From: Hofstenia miamia
Taxonomy: Eukaryota; Xenacoelomorpha; Acoela; Hofsteniidae
DNA: 64,000 nucleotides
Direction of reading: 5' to 3'
Assembly: GCA_900660155.1 (NCBI GenBank)
Contig: CABFPE010000540.1
Coordinates: 142,498 to 206,497, forward strand
Shown here: positions 38,201 through 45,689 of the stretch, piece by piece
How positions within the stretch are numbered: position 1 is the first letter of the stretch
Layout: each line of letters opens with the position of its first letter
Notes under the pieces: model-generated
Seen by the model: the letters and a program-made list of their open reading frames with translations, nothing else
The model's database searches: none
Told to the model about the DNA's origin: nothing
Position numbers and translations under genes: made by a program

Positions 38201-41200
38201 TCATTAAAAAGTTGTATTTGGTGAGCCGAGCAACAAAATATTCAAATTGAAAACAAACCGAGCAGAGCTTAAAAATTTTGGCTCGGTGACAAGTCTGCTG
38301 CGAAAGCAGCTAACCTAACAAGCTTAAGTCGTTCAATCAAATAAGACGTTGTGATGCATCACCTGTAGCAATTATAAATTATGATCACATTTTGCGATTA
38401 GAATTGATAAAGAAAAATAATCGCAGAAGTGATGAAAACAAGTGACGGATCACCAATAGTAGTGTACGGGTAGTTTTTTAATACTGCAACCGCCCGACAA
38501 AAATATTTTATTACCAGTACCCGAAGCTGTTGACCACACCCGCTCATGCCCGCGAACAAGTAATAATTATATGAACCTTTGGGTATGCGCGGGTGAAACC
38601 TGGATTTAAAAGTAATATTCTATCTGTTATGTTCTCGTCTTTCACTAATCTCGGCTAAATGCATAAATGTGCCACAAACTGGTTTTGTCAAATCGAGAAG
38701 TTGCTTAGATATTAAACTGTTTGTTTGGTGGGAACGTAAGTTGAATTTCAAATCACAGATTAAATTTAACTATTCAATATGACTGGTTGATTATGCACTA
38801 GCTGTTCTCTTACATGCGTTGTCATTTCGGAATTCCTACCATGTAGCACGTATGATACTAATTGTGTACATGTAAAGTGTGTTGGTTTTACAGCGAGAGC
38901 TAAAGGCCATGGTCGCTACTTGTGGCAATGCGAAACATGTTGGGATAGCTGTCAAGAACCTCATTTTGATGGTATTGAGGAGATCTTGAATCGAATTTCA
39001 TCATTGAAATCGGTTGTACTTGACTTAAAATCTAAACTTGCTATAAATTATCAAGCGAATTCTAAGATTCTAAGGAATCTGTAGAAAGGCCTCTTTGGAA
39101 GTCAATGATTACAAGAACCCGCTTCAACAGCCAAAATTCTAACAGCAGTCTCACATCAGAGAACAAACGGAGAAAAGTTTCAAATAGCACAACTGATGGT
39201 TATATGGTCGGTGATGCTGCATTGGCTAGAAAACCACAAACAAGCATCGTAGGAAAAAGTCTTAATTCTGGAAAAATAGAAGTGCGGAAGAAATTAACTC
39301 CCCGGAGACATCTTTATATTGGAAACATTTCCAACAAATATGATTCCAGCTGTTGCAGAAAATAAAATAGAGCAGAAGGCAATCAATGAAGCAGTCTGGA
39401 AGAATCGAAGCCATACCAGACCAACATCCTTGCTATATTGTAGTTTTAGCCAAGGAGGAATCCAGATGGGGAATATACTTGATATACAGTCGTCAACAAA
39501 AAAATATTATAGCACATCTTGAATTCTAAATGGCACCCAGTACACAGTCTGTGTTCAGAAATAATTCGGGCAAATACAGCAAGGCACAGCTTAATAGATA
39601 TGGTTTGCAACATCACAATAACGAATCCCTTAATTATGCAGTGTCCTACATTGGCAGCAACATTTCGAGTTATGCAGAAATTTAAATTCCAACTGAATCC
39701 ATCTAATTGCAGTGCAGCTCTTCCTAATTTAGTATCTAATAAAAGATTCTTTAGTACTAACATTATTTTAAATGAGGATCTAGAGCCAACAAGCTTGTGC
39801 AATTTCATAATTAAAAAGAGAGGCCAGATACTGCAACTAAAATCAAAATGTAAAGGGAAAATATTGTCTAACTTTGTGTACTCAGATGATCCCAGTACTA
39901 AAAGAACCGTACAGAAGGCAGTGAGTTATTGGAACACGCCACAGAATATATTAATTAAGATTATTAATAAAATAAGGTGTAAAAGGTTTCGCCCATACTA
40001 TAAAACCATCATGTATAAGGTACTTTTAAACAGGATAATTAATCGTGACAAGTTCTATTTTTCACGACCAATAGAAAACCTTTATGCAGGCTGTGTAACA
40101 GTGAAAACGAGAACCCAAAACATCTAATCTTTCACTGTGTCAAGAGAATCCATGAGAAACCTGCCGAATTTGGAAGCATTGCAGATATCATAAATGCAGA
40201 CGACCTAACATCAATCGTCAATTATATAATTAAATCAATTGCTTCCCCTAAGGATGTTTTTTAGTTATTTTTTTAATGTTAATTTTGATTATCTTGTATA
40301 CAGCACATTTCTTTAACAAAATGACTATATTACTAAAAATGCTTCCAACAAACAAGATAAATATACAGACACTTTAATACAATGTCTAATACTTAGTTGT
40401 GTCCCCCTTTGCAGCAATAACAGCTTTAATACGAGATGGCATCGAGTAAACAAGTGTCTCACAATATCATGTAGTGATTTCTGAAACCCAAACCAGCTTT
40501 ATGCTTCTCACAGAATGAGTCATATGATGTTTGGCATTTTTCACTAACCTTCCTTTTCATGATTTCCCAGCAATTTTCTAAAGGGTTGAGATAAGGCAAC
40601 GATCCAGGTCACCCTTGTAGGAGTTCAAAGGATTTACCAGCAAACCACGTCTTCACAGCCTTTGCCGTGTGGCATGGTGCACCATCCTGCTGAAATATTT
40701 TAGTGGAACTTATTTGCATCCAAACAGGTAGCTTCTGCTTGAGTAAATCGAGGTAGACTGAGTTTTAGGTGGTAGAAACCATAAACCAGCACGCCCTTGC
40801 GCAGTAATGGCACCCCAAATCATGACACTAGCTGGATGTTTTACTGTGGGAAGTAAATATTTTTAACTGTACCTGCAATTTGCATTTGCTGGACGCCTCA
40901 TGATATGTGCTTCAAACTGAGACTGTGACACAGTGGTCTCATCTCAGAACATTACTTTTTTCCAGTCCTCAGCCGACCAATTGACGTATTTTTGTGCAAA
41001 AGCCAGCCTGTCAAAGTTTTTCTTTTTTGATAGTCTGGGCGCCTTTTTAACCTTTTTGTCCACAATCAACTAAAAAACGGCGCCAAATATTTGTGCAACT
41101 AGGGACAACTGATAATGACCGTAAATTAGAGTAAATAACACTGCTTGATATGGTTGGATTGACAGAAGCTGCTCGTCTGATCAAAATATCGGTCCACTTT

Positions 41201-44072
41201 GATGATATGCGTGGGCTACCTGATCTTGGGCAGCTCTTGTAGCAAGAAATCACTTTAATCCTTTTTATGGCATCACATACAGTTGATTTGCCACATGAAG
41301 CCTGACAGCTATTGCCCTTTGAGACATATTTTCTTGGCTTAAAACCTGAACTGTGCACTCTGTTCAGACATTCCCTCGCATTTCGTACCCATATTTAAAG
41401 GTGATAAATATGAGGCTGTAACATTGTTTTGGGTTACATTCACATAAATACACTGATAATGCATCTAAATATAATTAAGCAAAATATTTAGCAAATGAAG
41501 AGATAAAACAATAAAAAATAATGACAATCAATATAAATTAAATGTAGAAGTGGACACTATTGAATACCGCGATCACCTCACACTTAGAAAGTGCCAAAGC
41601 ACCAGAGCAAACCGATTGTTTTAAGTACATACTGAAATAATACAAATTAAAGAAAATCAAAAGAGATTTGACATTTAAAACGTTAGCAATTAAACGAAGT
41701 GTCTTTTCATCAAAATTCGTAACATAAATGTGGGAATCGGACAAGAAATTTTAACGAAATTAACAGAAACTTAAGCATGGTCACCTTAGCACAAAATTAA
41801 ACCTATCCGATTTGAGTAAAATTCAAATTTTATAACAACCAACCAATATTTTCGATATTTATTTGCTCATTGTTCTATAAACACATGTCAATAAAAAAAG
41901 GCCAAAACTCGAAAAGTCGAAGGGTAAAAAATAAAAGATTTTGAAATCTTACCTTTTCGTTGTATATTTCTAAATAGCTTGCTTCTATTGAGCAAAAGGT
42001 ATTCTCACTATAGTGATTGTAAATTGCATCACACATTCTTGGAATTAGACCTGGATCATCGGAATCTCCAGACATAGTGTAAGTTTTTCCTGTGCCAGTT
42101 TGACCATATGCAACCACACACATGTTAATCCCAGAAAACACAGTCTCCAACATCTAAACAGGATATTACATACAAAGGTAGAAGCCACCGTTTAAAAAAT
42201 CATATCCAGTGCACATTATTAGTTTTATAATTTAGCTACATTACTTTATTGAAAAATATAGAGGAGAATGACTAGTCAATAAAATCGTGGAATTGGTCAT
42301 TAGGGAATTTATATCAATAGAAGTCAAATTGTCCGAAAATATATAAATCAAATATCTAATAGTCTTCGCGAGAGGAAGTCCACTGATATTTCTAAAAAAA
42401 CTACTTAAAACCAAATGACTTATGTGAGTAATAAATTATAAAAGATGGATTGGTTCACAATAATTCAGGTTTTTTGGAGCAACTCAATAATGCATTGAAT
42501 GAAAATTTTTTTTGTGAATGACTTAAAACTCTCTAAAACGCCGAGTGGCAACTATAAAAGTTTCAACTCAATTCGGTAACTAGAATACTTAAAGCAAACA
42601 ATGTACAGTGCGTTTTAATAAATATAAACAAATATAAATTAAATAAATGACTTATGTGAGTAATAAATTATAAAAGATGGATTGGTTCACAATAATTCAG
42701 GTTTTTTGGAGCAACTCAATAATGCATTGAATGAAAATTTTTTTTGTGAATGACTTAAAACTCTCTAAAACGCCGAGTGGCAACTATAAAAGTTTCAACT
42801 CAATTCGGTAACTAGAATACTTAAAGCAAACAATGTACAGTGCGTTTTAATAAATATAAACAAATATAAATTAAATATTTGTGTGTCTTATTAATGTATT
42901 ATTTTAAACACTTATAGATAATTGATCGAATATAATATAGTTTTGAGTAATTATTCAATAACACAATTATGTGTAAAAATATTATATTGATCCTAGTTTC
43001 ATGTCATTTATTTTTGACAATTATTAATGGACTCCCTTAAGGAGTGCAGGTACATATATGTACCATGCTAGTGTAACGTCATAGATACATTTACAATTGA
43101 ATTTTGGTGATAGGGTGCTGCTTACAATCTGCTTAATGCAATATCATGCGTTTTTACTACTAAAGCAGCATCCGTTTCCTTATGGGCAATAAAGAGTTAA
43201 CATTTTCCAAAATATAGGCGTACTTTTGAATAGGCTACATTAGTATTAATATTTTATTTAGGAGGAAACTAATTTCCTGTAGAAATGTAAAATGCAAAAT
43301 TTTAACGAATTATTCAAAATGTTGGTAAGTTTTTCGTAAGTTAAGCATAAACAAAAGAGTAATCACTTTAGATAGAATACATTTTCTCAACAAAATAAAA
43401 ACTAAATCTGCGCAAAACGGTGTTTGTTATTTTAAACAAAAGCAAAAGTTCAAATACTATAGGCTGACAAATACGATCGAGTGATAAAAGTTAATGTATA
43501 CAAATATACTAGTTTGCAACATTCTTATCTTAGAAAGAATTCACGAGAACAAGCTAAACATTTACACACAAAATGTATGGTAAAATGTGAGAAAAATTTA
43601 ATCTTGTAATTTCTGATAGTTGTTTCAAACCTTGCATGTTATATAGACAAAGTGAACTGAATGGCGCTGATAATAGTTCAATTATTGCTTCCGGCATTAA
43701 CTATATATTTGTAGAACAAACGATTTCCCACCAAATCAAAAGTAGAAAGTAAGAGTGAAATAATTAATATTATGATACTAATACTAGAGAAAATAATAAA
43801 TTTCAAATTTTTTAGTCAAATGTAACTGATTTATTTACTTGTTGTCCAGTATCTTCAAATATCTCTTGTTGCGATGCACCGGGTAATATTCCATTTTCTG
43901 ACCAATAACATTTATCCAAATTGAATTCGTAGTTTCGCTCTTCACCATTATTCTCTAATTTATGTACAATTGTTCGACTAGGTGGGCAGACATCAATGCA
44001 ACATGAAGCGTTCCGCAACAATTCGACTTTGTTAAAAGGACGAGAACGTACAATAACTTTAATTTTCGTCAT
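15529..44072 (-). CDS. kinesin-3-like motor protein, six exons, 561 residues
   Basis: Exons: 44,072-43,839; 42,153-41,953; 36,104-35,846; 32,164-31,716; 25,655-25,361; 15,776-15,529. Every junction is GT-AG and the phases agree (0, 0, 1, 0, 1), giving 561 residues. The N-terminal motor (about 1-340) has IVRSRPFN, P-loop GQTGTGKT (95-102), SYLEIYNEKVRDLL, switch I NSQSSRSH (202-209) and switch II DLAGSE (229-234). It therefore should bind ATP and microtubules. REHPREGVIIQGL and the neck pattern KPN...ITRLRNEVVQLRALL are kinesin-3-like. The tail (about 345-561) contains acidic and helical stretches but no FHA, PH, PX or START signature. Kinesin-3 proteins usually exceed 1,000 residues, so this is a compact form, or other transcripts use exons I did not find. 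The start ATG gives a normal motor N-terminus. Loop L11 is unusually short. Cargo is unknown. Confidence 0.9.
15777..19376. other. kinesin intron 5, proximal part; no nested gene seen
   Basis: AT-rich intron sequence. It holds a TA microsatellite (17,582-17,607) and a 29-bp palindrome (17,270-17,298). No coding signal recognised. Confidence 0.6.
17270..17298. repeat. perfect short palindrome
   Basis: Two 14-base arms (ATCATATGCTATGA and its complement) around one central base. No further symmetry beyond it. Confidence 0.8.
19377..20171 (-). mobile_element. internally deleted Tc1/mariner-superfamily transposon
   Basis: The two ends form ~33-bp inverted repeats (about four mismatches) sharing CCAGTTAAAATCGATACTTT; the outer bases are TAGGGTGT and CAGGGTAC. 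A TA follows the right end, as expected for a TA target. On the minus strand the N-terminal DNA-binding region (MHTQIRLSHLTDFQRRIIVM ... GLEKCRQIL) passes straight into WQQDGTKAHTA and then, after a frame change, SPDLNVMDYSLWGVL and GGHFEHLL. The core segment with the first catalytic Asp is missing. This is therefore a non-autonomous deletion derivative of about 0.8 kb, able to be moved only by a full-length relative. Confidence 0.85.
20172..21769. other. kinesin intron 5, no gene seen
   Basis: AT-rich intron sequence with a short GC-richer patch of CCCCACC type near 21,170-21,230 that I cannot assign. The overlapping open frames at 20,725-21,095 have no recognisable motif. Confidence 0.5.
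21770..24060 (-). mobile_element. PHD-finger ORF1 LINE remnant with endonuclease and RT
   Basis: Read from 24,060 down on the minus strand, a Cys-rich PHD-like finger comes first (VCGFCTKACGNDF ... WICDSCSKKP), then a coiled coil (LEEKIKNLSAELHDFVKSIH). The APE-type endonuclease follows at about 23,200-22,920 (FEVLWLLL, CICFPSSARSPHNSFLLQAI, IGGDFNDFDYSDL). The RT comes last: SLKTIKTSATGNDKLLVWI, NRSLK, NLSKAFD and a degraded YADEH near 21,810. The order ORF1-EN-RT fits one element of about 2.3 kb with internal loss. It has many stops. It sits inside kinesin intron 5. Confidence 0.75.
24061..25237. other. kinesin intron 5, distal part; no gene seen
   Basis: AT-rich intron sequence with a few short self-complementary runs (for example around 25,145-25,180). 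No coding signal. Confidence 0.5.
25238..25307. repeat. 70-bp near-perfect hairpin in kinesin intron 5
   Basis: Arms 25,238-25,271 and 25,274-25,307 are 34 bases each with one mismatch and a 2-base centre. It lies 54 bp from the kinesin exon 5 donor. It may be a fold-back element remnant. The loop is too tight for a typical microRNA precursor. Confidence 0.9.
25361..25655 (-). CDS. kinesin exon 5 (tail residues 382-480)
   Basis: Acceptor CCTTAG, donor TCTG|GTGAGA, phase 0 in and phase 1 out, fitting both neighbours. Encodes EVSVQTDGIDC, a helical stretch DYVRDLWNHLEAFEAEFN, and an acidic segment. Not homologous to a tail domain I know. Assignment rests on strand, order and phase. Confidence 0.75.
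25656..26440. other. kinesin intron 4, no gene seen
   Basis: AT-rich sequence. A GTGTGCG-type inverted motif near 26,018-26,040 and 26,407-26,432 hints at an older inserted element, but I could not define its ends. Confidence 0.4.
26441..26448. repeat. left 8-bp target-site duplication, AGCGTAAT
   Basis: Identical to 27,111-27,118 on the other side of the P-like element. Confidence 0.88.
26449..27110 (-). mobile_element. P-like DNA transposon remnant with THAP domain
   Basis: The ends are perfect 20-bp inverted repeats, CGTGGAGTACGAAATAAACA at 26,449-26,468 and its complement at 27,091-27,110. Both sides are flanked by AGCGTAAT (26,441-26,448 and 27,111-27,118), an 8-bp target duplication as made by P-superfamily (and hAT) transposases. 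Inside, the minus strand encodes the start of a THAP zinc finger from ATG 26,982: MPNTCCVYKCRSNYRN, AYRFPNDIIERDAWL, then in another frame VICKKHWPEGFPTT and RPSKPPEIF. THAP is the DNA-binding domain of P transposases. Only the N-terminal part exists and the frame is broken, so the copy is non-autonomous. A 150-N gap lies inside. It is inserted in kinesin intron 4. Confidence 0.88.
26643..26792. other. assembly gap of 150 N
   Basis: The 29 bases just before (26,614-26,642) and just after (26,793-26,821) the gap are the same sequence with one difference. The gap is probably an unresolved overlap rather than missing DNA. Confidence 0.9.
27111..27118. repeat. right 8-bp target-site duplication, AGCGTAAT
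   Basis: Identical to 26,441-26,448. Confidence 0.88.
27119..29699. other. kinesin intron 4, no gene supported
   Basis: Mostly very AT-rich. The stretch 27,350-27,800 is less AT-rich and has open-frame fragments on both strands, but nothing I can match to a family. It may be an old repeat. Confidence 0.4.
29700..30796 (+). mobile_element. Tc1-like transposon, decayed
   Basis: The right end reads AATGAGGCGG ... TTTCTTAGACTG followed by TA, the complement of a Tc1-type terminus (CAGTCTAAGAAATTT). The left inverted end is lost in a TA microsatellite at 29,685-29,699. The plus strand carries successive transposase pieces: a DNA-binding region with LTNCAPN and RCHDCQAK, then KIMMWGMFSYHGTDRLHF, NAASYLQMM, and the end WHHDPTITDMLHNLVDSMPRRIAGVIKAKDGHSKY. 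Many stops and frame changes are present. It lies in kinesin intron 4. Confidence 0.8.
30814..31715. other. kinesin intron 4 adjacent to exon 4; no gene seen
   Basis: AT-rich intron sequence without recognisable repeats or coding signal. Confidence 0.5.
31716..32164 (-). CDS. kinesin exon 4 (residues 232-381), switch II to neck
   Basis: Acceptor TTTTAG, donor ACG|GTATGC, ending phase 0. Encodes GSERTRLKDGTAINRSL, then SVLTRLLRDALLCGKTYILATVGPA, ETLATLRFAARARCVV and the neck/coil ITRLRNEVVQLRALL. The last residues are NQSVQT. Confidence 0.9.
32165..35845. other. kinesin intron 3; no gene or element recognised
   Basis: 3.7 kb of AT-rich sequence with only a TA microsatellite at 35,234-35,260. 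Open frames here (34,634-34,843, 35,083-35,418) lack motifs. Confidence 0.6.
35846..36104 (-). CDS. kinesin exon 3 (residues 146-232), switch I
   Basis: Acceptor ATTTAG, donor GCAG|GTAACC, ending in phase 1. Encodes VRDLLSD, LKIREHPREGVIIQGL, the switch I motif NSQSSRSHA and the start of switch II (CVDLAG). The Gly codon of DLAG is split by the intron. Confidence 0.92.
36612..37420 (+). mobile_element. 3' fragment of a restriction-endonuclease-type LINE (R4/Dong/Rex6-like)
   Basis: The plus strand reads SNKWLKKAGLRRETETLIMAA, an in-frame TAG, then EQAIRTN. A zinc-knuckle CCHC-like block follows (RRLCKKEAETVDHLIAGC) and then ENEKVKIVWDFNIQTSKVLEARRPYIVVVDKEKRLGTVIDIA. I recognise this order from the C-terminus of non-LTR retrotransposons that use a restriction-like endonuclease; the usual RPDIVVVD site here reads RPYIVVVD, so the catalytic Asp is lost, and the first Cys of the knuckle is replaced by Arg. 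A single N at 36,805 may mark an assembly join. It lies in kinesin intron 2. Confidence 0.7.
37421..38859. other. kinesin intron 2, no gene seen
   Basis: AT-rich sequence, locally GC-richer around 38,440-38,600. No motif or repeat boundary recognised. Confidence 0.5.
38860..40270 (+). mobile_element. PHD-finger/zinc-knuckle LINE remnant, core deleted
   Basis: The 5' part encodes a zinc-finger end and coiled coil like LINE ORF1 proteins (YLWQCETCWDSCQEPHF, EEILNRISSLKSVVLDLK), then RRHLYIGNIS. From about 39,540 an open stretch of 200 codons precedes RPYYKTIMYKVLLNRIINRDKF and CRLCNSENENPKHLIFHC, a CxxC-H-C knuckle of the reverse-transcriptase zinc-binding type. Only about 1 kb separates ORF1-like and RT-end sequences, so endonuclease and RT palm have been lost, or two fragments are adjacent. 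It lies in kinesin intron 2, on the opposite strand to the gene. Confidence 0.65.
40386..41392 (-). mobile_element. Tc1-like transposase, near full length, frameshifted
   Basis: From ATG 41,392 the minus strand starts MGTKCEGMSEQSAQF. Next come helix-turn-helix blocks (VCDAIKRI, SPRISSKWTDILIRRAASVNPTIS), then FSDETTVSQS-like and RRPANANC segments, and GSLPYLNPLENCWEIMKRK. It ends in SMPSRIKAVIAAKGDTTKY and TAG at 40,388-40,386. The length (1,007 bp) is that of a complete Tc1 transposase of about 335 residues, but it is not a multiple of three and several frames must be used, so it is inactive. Clear inverted ends were not defined. It lies in kinesin intron 2, in the same orientation as the gene. 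Confidence 0.8.
41953..42153 (-). CDS. kinesin exon 2 (residues 79-145), P-loop
   Basis: Acceptor TTTAG, donor AAG|GTAAGA, phase 0 on both sides. Encodes VFSGINMCVVAYGQTGTGKT with the complete Walker A motif, then GLIPRMCDAIY and the EASYLEIYNEK strand. Confidence 0.92.
42413..42876. repeat. perfect 232-bp tandem duplication in kinesin intron 1
   Basis: 42,413-42,644 is repeated base for base at 42,645-42,876 as far as I can read. Neither copy codes. It is either a very recent duplication or an assembly duplication. Confidence 0.92.
43839..44072 (-). CDS. kinesin exon 1 (residues 1-78)
   Basis: Starts at ATG 44,072 with MTKIKVIVRSRPFN, where most kinesins have RVRPFN. It ends in IFEDTGQQ at a CAA|GTAAATA donor, phase 0. 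FNLDKCYWSENG and the ASQQEIFED block match the kinesin-3 motor start. Confidence 0.9.
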
Positions 44073-44389
44073 AGTGAGTTAAATATTGGTGAAAAACATC
44101 CCTCCCACCAGGGGAGGACAAAGATTTAGTTCATTCACTAAAACAGTTAATGTCATCTGAAAAATATAATTCAATAACTTTCCAATTTAAACAATAAATT
44201 AAATAAGCTAAATATATAGTCGATCATAATCTTATTCAATAACACTTTCTGATAAATAATACTTGCAAACCGAAATAACAAAACATACATGTTTAGATTG
44301 AAAAACAAGTTTATCACATTATGTTTAAAAAACCAGTGACGATCTAAGGCATAAAATTAAGCAACTTAAATCATTCAGTGACTTCATAT
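44073..44389. other. region upstream of the kinesin start codon
   Basis: Should contain the kinesin 5' UTR and perhaps its promoter (minus strand). No clear TATA box, CpG-rich patch or initiator could be chosen with confidence. Confidence 0.35.
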
Positions 44390-45110
44390 CACTTAATGCT
44401 GCTCCTTATTCTTCATTCCTTCGCCAAACTCAATATTTGTTTCTTCCAAGGAAAAAACGTGTTTTTCTCTCTTTCTATTTCTCGTCCCTTACAGTGAATT
44501 CCTTGAACAAACTGGAATCTTACATCGTTACGATTCTTCAGATTCTGTGAAACACGTATCTTTCTGCCATGGTCCACCTTCGGCCTCCCCATTGCTTAGT
44601 CTTGATATTGTCTTTAACGATCATGACATTTTTCTCATGCTTAAATCTTACAAGTTTTTTGGCCCTTCATTTGCTCCTCTAAGCATTTTCCACTTTGTTG
44701 GAAAAACTCTTGGATCTCCCCACTGTTAAATCTAATCAGCTCCTCTCCTTTCAGGTCAACGGCCATCACCCAATAGCTATTTTTTCTCGGTTGTCAATCA
44801 TTTTTGAGCGAATTGTTTTTGGTTACGTGTTCCCAAATATTCGCTATCTCATTTTCTCTTCTTAGCATGATAACCTTCCACGCTGTTCTACCATCGCCAA
44901 CTTGTTCACCCTGATCGAAACTGCGATCTTATTGATCCTATACCCACTATCTTTCTTAGCATTTCTAAACATTTGATGTGGATCTCATCGCATTTTCCAA
45001 CCGTCGTCAATGTGTAAAAATCAATTTATCTATCTCTTACCCTGCTCGTGTAGCTAGTGGCGTCCCTCAAGGATCTGTGTTCGCTGTTCTTTCATCGTTG
45101 TTGCCATTAA
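44390..45110 (+). mobile_element. LINE fragment, RT fingers to motif B
   Basis: The plus strand gives ISFFSRLSIIFERIVFGYVFPNIRYLI, the NYRPISxLSxxSKIFE block of LINE reverse transcriptases, then STIANLFTLIETAI and, about 180 bp on, NRRQCVKINLS ... ARVASGVPQGSVFAVL (motif B). Motif A between them is decayed. The GC content and wording differ from the other LINEs here, so this is another family. Confidence 0.65.
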
Positions 45111-45236
45111 CTACCCCCAAAGCTATATTATATACACATGAGACAAACACGCATACACAAACAAACTGCACTATTATGAAATATCATTAAACTTTAGCAA
45201 ATATTTTCTTACTTTCATCTATTACTACTTTTTTAA

Positions 45237-45647
45237 GAGCCGTTACACCTCTCGAACAACCCATTTTTGACAGAAACCAAAAAAACCAAATCGTCGCAAA
45301 CTGACGCTTAAATTAAACAATTTGATTGGCTAATATTAATATATAAAATAAACCTGTCGCACGAAGTTCATTTTTGAAAATTTTCATCCAAGCCGAAGTT
45401 ATGGTAGAATTGTCGTGTAACTGCAGAAAAGGTAGATGTGTCCGTTGTAGTGGGTGTTATAGATGTGGATGCACTTGTGAGAAACGTAGAAGAAACAATT
45501 CAACTACAAAAGGATCTAGTAAACGAAGACGACTACTGGATGTGGCCCCTGATCCTATCAACACGGTTTAGTTCTTACTGACACTTCGATTTAAAATTAT
45601 CTGTCATCTGGTAGAAAAAATGGGTTGGTCGAGAGGTGTAACGGCTC
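45237..45647 (+). mobile_element. 411-bp TTAA-flanked inverted-repeat element carrying a small ORF
   Basis: The ends are ~33-bp inverted repeats with one mismatch, beginning GAGCCGTTACACCTCTCG. Both are directly flanked by TTAA (45,233-45,236 and 45,648-45,651). TTAA targets are used by piggyBac and Kolobok transposons; the termini do not start with the CCC/CAC usual for piggyBac, so Kolobok-like is a guess. The interior has a TATA-like ATATATAAAATAA near 45,335-45,347 and a 56-codon Cys-rich ORF. It sits between two LINE fragments. Confidence 0.85.
45402..45571 (+). CDS. 56-residue Cys-rich basic protein inside the TTAA element
   Basis: ATG 45,402 to TAG 45,569-45,571. The first half is Cys-dense (spacing C-x-C-x4-C-x2-C-x2-C-x2-C-x-C-x-C, residues 6-26), suggesting a small zinc cluster of CXC-like type. 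The second half is basic (EKRRRNN, KRRRLLDV), like a nuclear or nucleic-acid-binding tail. A TATA-like motif lies about 60 bp upstream. It may be a leftover first or last piece of a transposase, or a real small protein. Whether it is expressed is unknown. Confidence 0.45.
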
Positions 45648-45689
45648 TTAATAATGTAGAATTAAATACAGGCTTAATTTTCTAATTTT

